From contig OY747711.1 of assembly GCA_963556495.2 (NCBI GenBank), positions 37,924,914 through 37,988,913 on the forward strand: a stretch of DNA of 64,000 nucleotides, given 5' to 3'. The position numbers and the translations under genes are program-made. The stretch's first letter is position 1, and each line of letters starts with the position of its first letter. This document shows positions 48,000-60,239 of this stretch, in pieces. Under the pieces are notes generated by a model. It worked only from the letters and a program-made list of their open reading frames with translations, was not told the DNA's origin and ran no database searches. The stretch comes from Valencia hispanica (Eukaryota; Chordata; Actinopteri; Cyprinodontiformes; Valenciidae).

Positions 48000-48780
48000 C
48001 TTTGAAAAGATTGAAAAAACAGAGGGATCAAGGATCACAGAAAAAGTTACCAATCAATTTGAGGTTGATGCTAAATTAACATTACATATGAAGGTTGTGA
48101 AACAAACATCAACCCCTTATTGGACTGTCTGAGCAGTATTTAAACTATTTTGAAGGGTTGTTTATCTTTTGTGTGAGAACTGAAGGCTTGGAGGTCTGGT
48201 CAAATGTGTGATTTACAGACAGTTAAAGAGGGAGTATGCTGCAACACATCATCTGAAGTTACAGAGGGCAAGAAAAAGACTGCGAAAGATGAAGCCAGGA
48301 AGCATAGAAAGCTCAGTGAAAGCATAATTTGTTCAAATCAGACATAAAGATGAGAACATACAGAGTGACTAAAACTGCAAGTGGATTCATGCTCTAATAT
48401 ATTCAGCAAGACTTACTTTGTTGCAACGTAAGGGTTATTTTTCCCCCTTTTTACTTCTTCTGTAACCCGTAACCATTAACCTCTCCTCACTCTTGGTTAT
48501 TTCAAGAACAACCAAATAGAGATAACACATTTTATAGCCTGTTTAAGCTGCAGTGACACTGAATATTGTTGGATGAGTTGAAACACTGTCTAGGCACATC
48601 CATCTGGAATGTAGGTGTTTAAGGAGCCATGGAGGAAAGGCGTCTCTGATCTTCAGTGCTGTTGATGATTTAGCGAGGTTATTGATTGTGGCTTAGGTTC
48701 ATTTGGCAGGCTATTTCTTGGACGCCTCCACAAAGGAAAGGTCACAGAAGCTTATGGTGCAGGGATTTCACTGATGTCTA
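48000..48780. other. Unassigned sequence
   Basis: No exon or clear repeat recognised between the microprotein promoter and the LINE end at 48.83 kb. Confidence 0.4.
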
Positions 48781-48829
48781 TAGGGAACATTTATTGAACA
48801 TCAATGAACATCAGGGTAAGACAGATTAT

Positions 48830-48990
48830 AATAAGAATAGAATAGAATAACCCTTTATTGTCCCACAAAGGGGAAATCCGGCTGCAACAGCAACAAAGTG
48901 ACAGACAATAGAAGCATTCACGATCACACAAGAAAGGTAGAAAAAGTATAAAATACAATTGAGAATAATATATGTACATTAGGGACACGA
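48830..48990 (-). repeat. LINE 3' end with ATTCT tail, inverted
   Basis: Reverse complement in type of 23495-23595: 'aatagaatagaataaccctt' then 'attgtcccacaaagg' and 'caacaaagtgacagacaata'. A Rex-like LINE end; the open frame across it is incidental. Confidence 0.65.
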
Positions 48991-49379
48991 TTACAAAAAC
49001 CAAATATTGTGGAGTTATCAAAAATAAAGTGACATACTCAGAAATATGCATATACATTCAGCAAAAAAAATCATCTTTTATAGCTTTGAGAACAAGCCTG
49101 TTTTTATTTTAGTGTTTTTTTTCCCCTAACAAGATTGGTAGTTTTATTCTAAGTAATGATCCAAAAGGATATTTGAACTTCAAAAAGTTTTGTGGAAAAT
49201 AATTTTTATGAATATACATTTTTGGTCCAGATGTTTTGCAGGTTTAAAACAAATCTAAATATTCTTTTATGATCAATGCATTGGTATATTTACCTTGTGA
49301 TAAACAAATAAAAAGAAAAAACACTCATATTTTTTCCTGTTTTTGTTCAGTTAGGATTACCAGAATTATTTATATTTTT

Positions 49380-50140
49380 TGAATTCCAGAATACCATGGA
49401 ACAGAATTTTTAGACATTTTATAATTTTCTTCAAATATAAGATATCAAAACCATACCAGTTTGATATCTATACCACCATAACAGTTTGTAGGCTTTGGTT
49501 TCCGAATCCCAAAGATGAACATGTTTTTGGGCAAACAGTGTCTATCAACCCACAACAAAAAGCAAATTATCTTGTGAAGGTGATGGCTGGAGATGGCAAG
49601 AAAACTGACACAGCCAAATGAGTCCTGTACTAACATAGGCTAAAGGCCACTCTGCAAGAAGGAAGCAATTACTCTGAAAGCCACTTTTAAAAGTCCGATT
49701 GTGGTTTGTAAATCCACTCAAGGACCAAAATGGAGACATGTTATGTGGTTTGTTGAGAAGGAAATTAAAGTGTTTGGTCATAATAACCACTGTAATGTTT
49801 GGAGGAAAAAAGGGGGATCATGAAAACTTGAGAACACTATCCCAACTGTAAAGCATAAGGGTGACAGCAACATGTTGTGTGAGTGTTTTGCTGCAGGAGA
49901 GACTGGTGCACTTCACAAAATGGATGGAATCATGAGGAAAGAACATGATGTTGAATCTCAGGACATCAGCCACGAAGTTAAAACTTGATTTGAATCTCAG
50001 ACAATTAGTATGGAGAGCTAAACATGTTTGCGTATACGGGCAAATTGGCCCTACAGTACACACCAGATTCAGTTATACTAGTTCTGGGCAAAAATTCCTG
50101 CAAGCTATTCTGAGAAGTTCATGATGCATTTTTGTTTTTA
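49380..50140 (+). mobile_element. Tc1/mariner relic
   Basis: Degraded sense transposase of another Tc1 subfamily: 'gtgtttggtcataataacca' (catalytic Asp region), then 'aactgtaaagcataagggtg' and 'gagtgttttgctgcaggaga', the 'TVKHxGG..MCWGCFAAG' type block. Many stops; terminal repeats unclear. Confidence 0.7.
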
Positions 50141-50149
50141 GAGAAAGTT

Positions 50150-52025
50150 AAATCGAAGCTAAAAGGGAAAATCTTGGCAGGAACTTAGGAAAAAATATAC
50201 CAATGTTCTCAATCCTTATAAGGATTAGAAAAATGTTTATATTATTTCCGTTTTTTAGGTCAGTATAATGACCAGAAACAGAAAAATTTAATTGGATTTA
50301 ATTTTAGACAGTGGGAAAAATATATATATATTTATATCTTTTATGCAATGTATGCAAAGAATAGCCTTTAACTGTGGCAATTTCACAAGCTCAGTCAAAC
50401 CCAGTGCCTCAAAATTTAAAATAAAAAATTCAAAACTGTTCTGAACTTTATTTTCTAATGTCTAAAGTGTTCATTATAACTTTTAAACATTACCATTTTG
50501 TTACACTCTTTTAGTCAAACAAATAAGCAGCAGTTGTCATTTCCTGACTGATAATTCCCCTAGATTGCCAATGACTGCATTACTAAATTATTGCCTGCAG
50601 TCACCCCACCCTCTGTGCTGTGGTTTAAACAACAGTACTGCTGCACTGGGTAGCAAAAAGATGTGGCGGATGTTTTACCATACACAATATATGGTTGCAT
50701 AACATACATTATTTTACTGGAGTGCATTGTGTAAAGAGCAATAATGCAAATAGCATGCAAAGCTATCTCTGCAACTTGTATGCTCTCATTTATAAGTATT
50801 TTTTCCAGCTGGGGATCATTTTTGATCCACGTAATGAAATGAAAGTGTTTCAGCAATCAGATGCTTTTGCTGTGCACCATACAGCCTGATACATTTGTCT
50901 AAACCCTGAAATCTCAAAGAGTTTCAGGAAGGAGCAAATATTTTTGTGGGCAGAGTTGGCCCATGTTCAGTACAGTGCTCTCGTTAAAACCTGCATGTTC
51001 AGTATTTAGTATTCAGCTGGTGTTTCTATTGATGGTCACTGGGCACAGCTGCTTGCTGAGAGGAATGTGATTGGAAAACAGGAGAAGTAGATGGGAGGGA
51101 AGGAGGCTGAAGGCGCTCTCTGTAATATGCCCACTTCCTTCCATAAGTGGGTGACTCAGCATTTCTTGTGGATGGAACCAAAAGATTATCTGCCACATGA
51201 GAAAACAAGGAAGAGCAGATGCATTATAAATTATTGTTTTCACTTTTACTGTATTCCCAATGCCTCAATCTTTGTTTAATTAAACATACAAATATTAAGC
51301 CTTCAAAGACAACACAGCAAAAGTCAGCTTTTTATTGACTTTGGGAAAAATTATCTAATGCACATTTGTTTCAGGCAGCATCTCCCCTATAGCTTTGAAT
51401 CAATTGCATGGACAGTTCAGATGCACTGCTTTAGCTTCCTGTAAGATTAACAATACAATCATCCTACATATCACATTTTGTCTTTAGATCAATAACCTAA
51501 AAACAACTTACAGAGTTAATTTTTTCAACGAAATGAAGCACAAGTGACAATCTTTGAACAGACTTTAAATCCCCTTTCGATTACTATTTTGTTTTATAAA
51601 TACCAGTATTATATTACTGCAAGAAAATGAAGCTTGTCCATAGGGGTTATCTTAATTTGAATAAGGTTTCTGTGCTTCATTTCATTCCAAAAACCTCCTG
51701 GTGCCATTAAAAATGTAATACATTACAAAATATAGGCCACTTTTGTGAAACATTAAATGTACCCCAATAAGTTTCTTGCCCAAATTTGAAATACAATTGA
51801 AAAGAGACAATGTAAGAAAAAAAAATCATAATTAAAGAAATAAAAACTTTAAAACATTAGTCTTTGTGTTTCACTTAGGGAAGGGAGATACTGAAACAAG
51901 AGAACTTCAACCATATTCTAATTTTCTTAGTATGACTGTAATCTTTACCAGAAAGTAGAACGGTAGTTTTATCATTAGACATTCTCAGAGTTTAGGCTAG
52001 CTTATAATTAGGCCATTTCCCCTGA
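50150..52025. other. AT-rich spacer, nothing recognised
   Basis: Only short chance frames. No splice-flanked exon, repeat family or RNA gene could be supported. Confidence 0.45.
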
Positions 52026-52037
52026 CAGTTTGATCAC

Positions 52038-53192
52038 TTAAGTGTGAGGTTTTCCCCAAGGGAAGGTGTGTGGATTGCAGGCAGAGATAAACAACCTACG
52101 AGCCTGACCCCCCTGTTCTAGAAGAAGAACAAGAGGCTTCAGTATCAGAGAGATGAGGGTGTTATCCAAAATGAAAGAGTGGGGCAGCCAAGAACGGTCC
52201 ATAGCCATCCCAGTCGATGAGGTGCTGCCAAAGAGTGCACGATCCTTCGGGCCCAAGTAAGCAGGATGCCGCTCGATGTCCTGGGAGGTTGGAGGAGGCT
52301 CGGAATGAGTGCACAAGGTTGGAGTGGAGTGGTTTGATTTGGGAGACATGAAACATGGGGTGTTTCCCGAAGACTGGCAAGGAGTCAAAGACGGACAGTG
52401 GATTGACTAATGACAGACTCCATTGAACCTGGAGGAGAGCTTCTTAGAGATTGATTTTAATGGAATGTCATGGGAGGAGAGCCAAACCTTTTGACCGGGT
52501 GCATACTGGGGTGGAGCAGTCTTTTTACGATTAACAATTTTGCTGTTTTGTTGGGTGGTTCTGTGAAGGGCAGTGGAAGTGTTAGACCAGATCTGCTTAC
52601 AACGGCGGATGTAATGATGAACAGAGTTGACAGAAATGTTCTTTTCATCGGATGGAAATAGAGGTAGTTGATATCCAAGGGAGACTTTGAATGGGGATAA
52701 ACCAGTAGCAGAGAAAGTGTGTGAATTATGAGCATACTTGACCCATGGGAGGAATTGACTCCAGTCAGTGGGATTGGTGGACGTGAGGCAGCTGAGGGTA
52801 GCTTGGAGTTCCTGATTCATGCGCTCTGTCTGACTGCTGGACTGGGGGTAATAACCGAAAGTGAGGCAGACTTTGACATCGAGGGCAGAACAGAACTTTT
52901 TCCAGACTTGGGATATGAACTAAGGGCCACGGTCAGACAGATCTTACTGAGGGACACCATGCAGACAGAAAACATGTTTTACAAGAAGTTGCATGGTCTG
53001 GAAGGAGCTGGGAAGTTGAGATGGCAGCACTGTACTGTGCTCATGGTTATTCTGCTGGGCTTGTTTTATGATATCTTCAATTTCCCATGTGTAAGAACCA
53101 ACAGTACAACTGGGTGGAAGGATGGTGGCAAGAGTCTTGTCATAATTGTCTGGGGCAAACTGGCGAGAAAGGGAATGTGGCTTGACATTCAT
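52038..53192 (-). pseudogene. Gypsy integrase and chromodomain-like end
   Basis: The integrase C-terminal part at 52407-52820 includes 'ELQATLSCLTSTNPTDWSQF', 'AHNSHTFSATGLSPFKVSLG' and 'GQKVWLSSHDIPLK'. The frame then shifts. In the next frames 'FHVSQIKPLHSN' is followed by 'LIDWDGYG' and 'RSWLPHSFILD', the layout of a chromodomain as in chromoviruses. Confidence 0.8.
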
Positions 53193-53219
53193 AGGATCTG
53201 GGCAATGAGAAAAGTTAAA

Positions 53220-53759
53220 TTAGGAGAAAAACAAGGACCAACGAGACTGCTGAGAATTGAGACGTTTCCCTGACTGAAAGTAAGAAAGGATTTTATGATT
53301 AGTCCAAACCAGCACAAGATGGGTAACACCTTCCAACCAATGATACCACTCCTCCAAGTCAAGTTTGAAGGCAAGCAGTTCCCGATCCCCCATGTCATAA
53401 TTGCACTCTGTGGGTGCAAGATGATGGGAGAAGAAGGCACAAGGGTGAAGTTTATTGTCAGAGTCTGAATATTGAGAAAGGACTGCCCCGTCCCCCATAT
53501 CAGAAGCGTAAACCTCCATAGACTTGTTTGTACGGGTCAGGCTGAAGCAGGATCGGGGCTTGTGAAAACTTCTTTTTGAGCTGATTGAAGACAGAGTTGA
53601 CTTCAGGGGTCCAGGAAAAGTTGATTTTGGTGAATGTGAGGGGAGTGAGAGGTGCAGCAGTTTGACTGTAGTTGCGGATAAATCAGCAATAGAAATGAAC
53701 AAAACCAAGGAATCTTTGAAGTTGTTTACATGAGTCAGGGATGGGCCAGTCCAGAACAT
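53220..53759 (-). pseudogene. Gypsy RT thumb and RNase H
   Basis: Contains '[14 protein letters not shown]', '[20 protein letters not shown]', '[19 protein letters not shown]' and '[14 protein letters not shown]', the RNase H blocks of Ty3/Gypsy elements. Confidence 0.85.
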
Positions 53760-53810
53760 CTTTTATTTAATTGGGATCCGTGCAAACCTGTCCACCCCCA
53801 AGAATGTATC

Positions 53811-54575
53811 CTAGGAAGGTAAATGAGGGCTGATGAAATTCACACTTTTCAGCTTTCGCATAGAGGCAATTCTCGAGGAGATGTTGAAGGACGAGGGGGA
53901 CATGTTTCTGGTGATCAGTTTTGGAGTAAAAGAGTAAATGAAGATGTTGAGGTAGACACGGAGAATGTTGTTAACCAGGGCTTGAAATACAGCAGGGGCA
54001 TTAATGCGTCTGAATGGCATGACGTGGTTAATGGTCAGTGGAGATCACCAGAGGTGAGGCACAGCACTGCAATGCCTCACTTCACTCTTCACTCCGGAGG
54101 CAGTGCATAAATGTATTATGTTATATAAATCTGGTGATTTTAACTAACATTTTTTTTGATATTATAGAAAACAAATATGTAGAACAGAACTAAAACATAG
54201 ATTTCTATAATCCCTTTTAGTGCCGATTTTACTTGTAATTATGACAGGTGAGGCACTGCCACCTGTCTCCCCTGACCGCATGACTCTTCTAGGAAGGAGG
54301 TCAATGACACAATCATAGGGACGACGTGGAAGCAGGGAGAGAGCTTTGCTTTTACTGAAGACTTGACTTAAATGGTATGCATGGTATTCTTCCAGAAAAT
54401 GGGATAGATCAGGTGGGTCAACCTGCACAGGTTGAGCCGGGAGCGGGCTTGGAGGAACGGCAGAGTGCAAACAGGAGAGGAGATAGTTAGTAGACCAGGG
54501 CACATTGTGTGGTATTTACCATCTTGTACTTGTGCGTAGAAATGTTCTGCTCTGACCCTGCATATGACAAGCATT
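53811..54575 (-). pseudogene. Gypsy reverse transcriptase, internally disrupted
   Basis: The N-terminal part at 54296-54503 ('EYHAYHLSQVFSKSKALSLL', 'RPYDCVIDLLPRR') is separated by about 240 bp of foreign sequence from '[19 protein letters not shown]' (53811-54020). The catalytic YxDD is not recognisable, so the enzyme is dead. Confidence 0.78.
54040..54295. mobile_element. Small insertion inside Gypsy RT
   Basis: Interrupts the reverse transcriptase. Both edges carry a 'gtgaggca' motif ('gaggtgaggcacag' and 'acaggtgaggcactgcc'), and the interior is AT-rich. Probably a short non-autonomous element of an unidentified family. Confidence 0.5.
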
Positions 54576-54579
54576 TAGT

Positions 54580-55640
54580 GTTAGAACTGGGGAACTGCAA
54601 CACTGAAACAGTTTTACTTTGACAGAATATTTATCTCATCAGTTTATCACCACAGCCAAGGAGCTCATGTTGGCGTCTGTCTGTCGTTTAGCAAAACAAC
54701 TCAAAATTTTATGGACAGATTTGATTAAACTTTCAGGAAATGCTAGAAATTACATTTTGGGGGTGATCATGCAAGGAGATCCTGTGAATCACAATCTGGG
54801 GGGATGGGGGGTGCAAGGTGCTTTGAGGAGGTCTGCGCTCTCCATGTGCTTTTTTTACTTGTCACATCAAGCGCTTCAGTTTAAAAGGATGTTGTTACAC
54901 TTAAAAATTTATGATTTGCAAACTGTACTGTGAAAACCCGATGGTCCTGCTCATTGGTGAAGCAGGTTGTCGCTGTCTCCATGCATACTGATAACAGCCA
55001 AAGCAGTGTCTACAGTAATGCATGGCCACATGCGTGTCAAATTTGGTGATCTGTGCCTCCTCACCAGTAGAAGGTCTGGCCAAGCGGAATGCTGAGGGAC
55101 ATTTTATTATATTCAGTTTTGATATCAAACCATTTTTTCATTTATTTCCAACAGGAACCTCTCCACTGTCTCGACCGCATTTACTGTCTCTGTCACTTTC
55201 TCCGGAGGGTAAAAAGGATCTGTGTTAAAATTAATTTGTGTTAACTATGACAATTTTCAAAACAGGCTGTTCATCATTACTCTTTATTTTTGCCCCACTT
55301 ATATTTCACCTCAATCTCGGTGTCACTGAAATTCCTTTTTTTGCTCTCTTGGTCATTATTTTCGGGAAGAATGCAAGGACTTAGTACATGTGTCAGAGGA
55401 TGTGTTGTTACCAAATATGGTTAATTGAGGGTGCTCCTGTATGCAAATGACTGTGAATGGGCATGAGCACCTAGGTACGCACATGTGGGATTTATCAACA
55501 GATGATTGAAGAGGAACATGCGTATGAGTGGGCACATTTGATAAATCCGGCTTTTGACTGTTCGTATCAACATTCTAAATTTAATTCGTAGGATAGAATG
55601 TAGGACAGTTTCTAACAATGTTTGATAAATGAGGGCCCGG
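54580..55640. mobile_element. Second insertion in the Gypsy element, possibly Harbinger-like
   Basis: About 1 kb of non-retroviral sequence separates protease and reverse transcriptase. Its right end reads 'tttgataaatgagggccc', the type of terminus seen in PIF/Harbinger elements of fish; a matching left end was not found. The family is uncertain. Confidence 0.4.
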
Positions 55641-55654
55641 GACTCTATGCAGGA

Positions 55655-55977
55655 TTAGGACCGGTTCAGATTCAGATTATGTTTCTGGAGCCAGTCGAAA
55701 CCAAGGACAAGGGGGGAGCTTGAAGATGGAAAAATAAAAATGTGAGGATTAACTGGAGAGGTTTGGTTTTTTGTGGGTAATCTGGGGTAGAATCTTCCCA
55801 TCCAGGACACTGTTGGACAATAGCCTGGTCTATGGGGGTTTGTTCGCAACCAGAGTCAATTAAGGCTTCAAGGTTGATGAATTTACAATTGAAAAATTGT
55901 GTGGCAGGGAGTGCTAAATGGGGATTGGTACCTGGGAGGAGCTGGTCTGTCTGTTTCCCCATATCTACTGATCTCAT
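55655..55977 (-). pseudogene. Gypsy protease fragment
   Basis: Shows 'LEALIDSGCEQTPIDQ', the D-S/T-G active-site motif of aspartic retropepsins. The continuing frame shifts near 55.85 kb. Confidence 0.75.
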
Positions 55978-55981
55978 TTAA

Positions 55982-56940
55982 TTACTCATTTAACCGAACT
56001 GGACAGGAGGCGATGAAGTGACCTGAATTACCACAATAGATGCAGAGGTTGGATTGTACTCTTCGTTGCTGTTCCTCTAGAGAAAGACGGGTCCGACCAA
56101 GCTGCATTGGTTCCGATTCAGGTAAAGAAGGTCTGGAAGAAGAGGGTGGAGACATGCTAGGGGTAGACGGAACAGAGATGTTAAGACGTGGCAGTTTAGT
56201 TAAATTACTTCTTTCTTTATTTCTGTCTCTTAAATGATTGTCCAGTCGTATGCCCAAGGTAATGAGTTCACCCCAGGGTGAACTCATTACCTTGGGCATA
56301 TGTTAGAAGCAGTTTTAGGCTCATCAAGAAGAGTGAGTTCATCCTTTAAAGGATTGTTTAGGGCATGGAAAAAGACACTCTTGAGGGCCCTCTAGTTTCA
56401 CCCAGAGGATGCAGCCAGAGTTCTGAATTCAAAGGAAAATTCTGATACAGATCTAAAGCCTTGTCTTCATTTCCAGAGACCACGGGATAGAGCTGTATGA
56501 TCAGAGTCCTGACTAGAAGTAATTTTAAATTCCTGAATGAACTTAAAGCTGCAACCGAAATGAGGGTATTTCTGAAATTGGGCTTCTGGCCATTTAAGTG
56601 CCTTGTCGGATAGGAGACCGATTATAAAGGAAACCAATGAATCATCGGTGGGAAATGATTGAGGCGATAAGGGGAAAACCAGAGTACACTGAAGCAGAAA
56701 ACTACTGCAACAAACTACATCACCTGTGAAAATTTTGCTGGAGTGGCGGTGATGACATCACGGAAGGTTCCAGATGACTGAAGAGTTTCAAGTGGTTTAG
56801 GGACCTCTGCAGGAGGAGGAGATTACTGTTTTGACTGCATATCATGAAATAAAGCAATGAGATGTTCCAAATGTTGCTGTGTGTTTTTTTGTTGTTGTTC
56901 CCTGAGAGTTCTGAGTACAGAGTCGTGACATTAACTAATT
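55982..56940 (-). pseudogene. Gypsy gag with zinc knuckle
   Basis: The best-preserved part (55982-56299) is a Pro/Ser-rich linker ending in a CCHC knuckle, '[14 protein letters not shown]', which binds the element's RNA. Upstream gag is broken. A perfect hairpin lies at 56249-56300. Confidence 0.8.
56249..56300. repeat. Perfect 25-bp hairpin with 2-nt loop
   Basis: Arms 56249-56273 and 56276-56300 are exact reverse complements with loop 'ca'. They lie in the Gypsy gag region and duplicate part of it in inverted form. Confidence 0.95.
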
Positions 56941-57239
56941 AATTCTGTTCACATAAGGTGCTCCTGAGGGATTCTGCTGCGTCAGCTTGGCCTTAGTGTT
57001 CTGTTATGTTTTTGTTAAGCGATCTGACTCAAATGCAGAAAACCACTCAGAACAATGAATAAATAAAAGGTTTATTGAAACAATAATGAATATTGTACAG
57101 GTTCTGGTCCGGAGGAAGTCCAACTGCACAAGGGGGATCGGGAAGACTACACTGAGGGGAAGCAGAGGATATATGAAAAATGAGAATAGATAGATGATTG
57201 TAGACACTGTGGAATTGTCTTACTGTTGGTGAATATGTT

Positions 57240-58800
57240 TTCCACCAGGGAGGATGAGTGGATTGCTGGCTGTTGCTCTGTTTGGTGATCCAGGAAGCGG
57301 AGACATGTTGGGGGTATGAGTATGCAAAGGTGGAAATTTAAAAAATCGTTTAAATATGTTTTAAATCAACACACATTATGCACAAACACCAAGCTTTTTC
57401 TTAGTTTAAATTCAGGTATTTGACATCTGTTGTACAGATTTTAACAGAAGCTGAATGTTCTCGCATCCAATTAAGGTTCATCATTTCCATTTCAGTGCAC
57501 AAGGATCTCTGGCTGTTAGACACTAATGATTTCATGGTTTATACTCTGTTTATGTGTGGAAGCAAAGTTGTGTTTCTCATACTGGGTACTCAGTTCTCTT
57601 TACAGGGTTCCTGCTTGGTGACACATCTCCCTGAAGGGGGACAACATTTCTTATTAAGACAGCTAGGACTGTAACTATGGTTGTAGTAAGATTTAAGAAC
57701 ATATCTAGACAAGCCACACTCTCTGAAAGATGACTTAATCAATAGAGTATATGAGTAATTGCAATGCAGAGGTTTACACATAAGGTGCCAGTTATAAGCC
57801 AATTAAAGGTTTTAGGCTCTGTTGCGTCTCTGGCACAATGAGGCAAGGTAAGGGAACAGAGGTACTGCAGCTCCACTGCACCATTCTGTTTTAATAGAGC
57901 TAGGTGTGTGTGGATGTGTGGATGTTTACTCGCTTAATAACTTAAAGGCAGGAGAAACATGAAAGAGAAGCACTATCAAGTTTCTTTGGGAGTGGTTTGT
58001 GAACAAAGAAAGGATCGGACATATAAGAGAAGGAGTGAGCAGAAGCTGTTCAAAGATGTTCAAAGGAGAGAGATTGATTGATGTAAGAAAGGAACCGGAA
58101 GGAGGCGTAGGATTGGGTGTATCCATCCACTGGTTTCACTGGTGTTTCTCACACGGGTCCTTCCTCTCTCTCTCTATCTCTCTGTGATGCTGCACCAGCA
58201 ACGCCTTAACTCCTTCTACCTCTTCTCTCTTTCTCTGGGTTTACCAAGCCCCTCCCTTCTCTTCTTTATGGCTTTCCTCACTCACACACACACTTCCACA
58301 CCGGGGATGCCTGGATCAGTGGAAGCCCTGATCACTGTTTCTCGGAGTCCCTGGTCTGCTGAGAGCTTATACAGGTCTGGCTAAACTTAGATGAAATACA
58401 GAGACCTTTTGGGATTCTGTGATAAAATGAATCACCACTTTTTGGATGGATCGATTTTGGAAAATTACCCACACCTTCTGGACTTCATGCTCACAGTGGT
58501 GAAGACAGGAGTATTCCCGCCTAATAGGAAATCAGGGATGGCAGCTAAAGCTATTTTCTGATGCATTTGTGGAGAAATCTAAATGCAAATCTTATATCTT
58601 TTTTCTTTCTCTAAAAGGACTAGAACTGAATTCATGCAGCTTACACGCAGCTTTTTTATTGGAAAAGTGAAACGCTAAATGCACATGATGCATCTGGAAA
58701 ACAATGGGTTTTCCACACTCATCAACAGAACATCAACAAGCATTTTGAATAGATTTTAAGAGATACATTTTAATTAAGACTTAGAGACTCCTGCACAAAT
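57240..58800. other. Unassigned; possible upstream region of the 58.8-kb exon
   Basis: No recognised gene or repeat apart from short CT-rich runs near 58.16 kb. It could hold a promoter or 5' UTR for the exon-like frame at 58818, but that is inference. Confidence 0.3.
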
Positions 58801-58817
58801 CACTCAAACACCCAGCC

Positions 58818-58988
58818 ATGGAGGCACGAGGGACCCGGGGCCAAATAGGAGGCCACGACCTGAAAGGTCTGGGGATTGGCTTTGGTTTTCAGCCCCCTGG
58901 ACTACCGGCCAGCTCCATAATAACTGCAGTCCAACAGCAGGACTACTCAGCCAGCGTTTGGCTTCGCAGGAGGGAAAAACTCGAACAT
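58818..58988 (+). CDS. Candidate first coding exon of an unidentified gene
   Basis: A 57-codon frame from an ATG in good context ('cagccatgg') to a consensus donor GTAAGT, phase 0. The peptide is not low-complexity: 'MEARGTRGQIGGHDLKGLGI', then 'GFGFQPPGLPASSIITAVQQ' and 'DYSASVWLRRREKLEH'. Base composition is richer in G and C than its surroundings. I do not recognise the family. No second exon was identified in the remaining 5 kb, so a long first intron or a chance frame is possible. Confidence 0.45.
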
Positions 58989-59189
58989 GTAAGTTATTAA
59001 TTGCCGGACTCAATGTTTGAGAAACGAGGTGGAGCTGATTGGTGCTATATCAGTTTTCAGGATAGTATTTAAGGCATAAACTTTTGGGTTCAAAACTCTG
59101 ATTAGTTGTAGCATCAAAATGTTATTGCTAAAATATGGCCATATTTGAAGTGTGGAATCAAATTTATTTAATCATTTAGTCAACATATT

Positions 59190-59570
59190 ACAGCTTTGGA
59201 GTATTTGGTAGTGGGAGGATCATAATATGGGGGGGATGTTTTTCTTCAGCTGGGACAGGGAAACTGGTCAGAGTTGATGGGATGGTCGATAGAGCTAAAT
59301 ATACGGTGATCTTTCATAACAACATGTTAAGGGCTGGAAAAAACCGCAGAGATGCATGAGGACATTCACCTTCCGGCGGAACAATAACTCTAAATTCATA
59401 GATAGAGCTGCAATGGAATGGTTTGGAAAAAAACCTGTACATATGTTAGAATGGCCCAGTCAAAGTCCAGACCTTATTCCAATAGAGTCTATGGCAAGAC
59501 TCGAAAATTAATGTTCAGCCATTACATCCAATCTAACTAAGCTTGAGGTATTTTGCATTAAAAACTAAAT
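59190..59570 (+). mobile_element. Tc1/mariner fragment
   Basis: 3' half of a degraded sense transposase: 'gtggtagtgggaggatcat'-type block near the start, then 'gaatggcccagtcaaagtcc' and 'agaccttattccaatagag' ('EWPSQSPDLIPIE', the catalytic Glu region). Frame broken. Confidence 0.78.
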
Positions 59571-60239
59571 AATAAAATAATATTGTTCGGTTTTTGACAA
59601 TAGCTGCTGACTCTGCCTTTTTGGATGATATAAGCATATTAGTCATGTGCCATTTGATTTTGCTTTTTCAAAATAAAACATGAAATCAATTCTATCATGA
59701 GATTTTGCACTCTGTGGGAAATTTCCTCACTCAAGCTGCTTTTTATTCTTAGTCTTTTGTTCATTACCAGACAGAAGTTAGAAGCTCCTCTGGAGGCTCT
59801 CTGCCTGCAGGTCAACAGCATCAACATTCAACGAGAGGCTTCTAAGCATGGAGATTTAGCATCAGGGAAAAGCTAGAAAAGCTGTGTGCTGAATATTTGA
59901 TGCTGGAGGCGAACAGCGTCAGGTTCTAAGGGCTGCTTCCAAGTCTGTCTGCATAATCAACAAGGATGATGAAGCAGCCTGTCTCCCTTCTGCAGACTCA
60001 CATGTGCACACAAGTTAAACAAGGTATTCTGCAAAGTTGTTGTCTACAAATACTAGATCACAGACACACAAGCTCACAATAGCTCTGAAAAGTACTTTTA
60101 TTTTATTTTCTGCCAACCAAATGCACCACACACAGATATGAGCGCTCTTTATACATTATTAAACAGTATTCAAAGTGGACAAACCCAAACCTTTCTGCTC
60201 CTGAAATAACTTTTCATTATTTTTGCAATCATATTACCC

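Larger units (their letters stand above)
52030..57000 (-). mobile_element. Degenerate chromodomain Ty3/Gypsy LTR retrotransposon
   Basis: A minus-strand element read from right to left: gag with a zinc knuckle, protease, reverse transcriptase, RNase H, integrase and a chromodomain-like end. All frames are broken by stops, frameshifts and two apparent insertions (about 54.04-54.30 and 54.58-55.64 kb). LTRs could not be confirmed. The stretch from about 57003, starting 'tgttatg' and with a minus-strand polyadenylation-like motif, may be the 5' LTR, but no matching copy was found near 52.0 kb. The long plus-strand frame at 52728-53273 is its antisense shadow. Confidence 0.88.

Noticed and set aside
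52728..53273. A 181-residue plus-strand open frame
   Set aside because: Antisense to the Gypsy integrase and RNase H region; no domain of its own.
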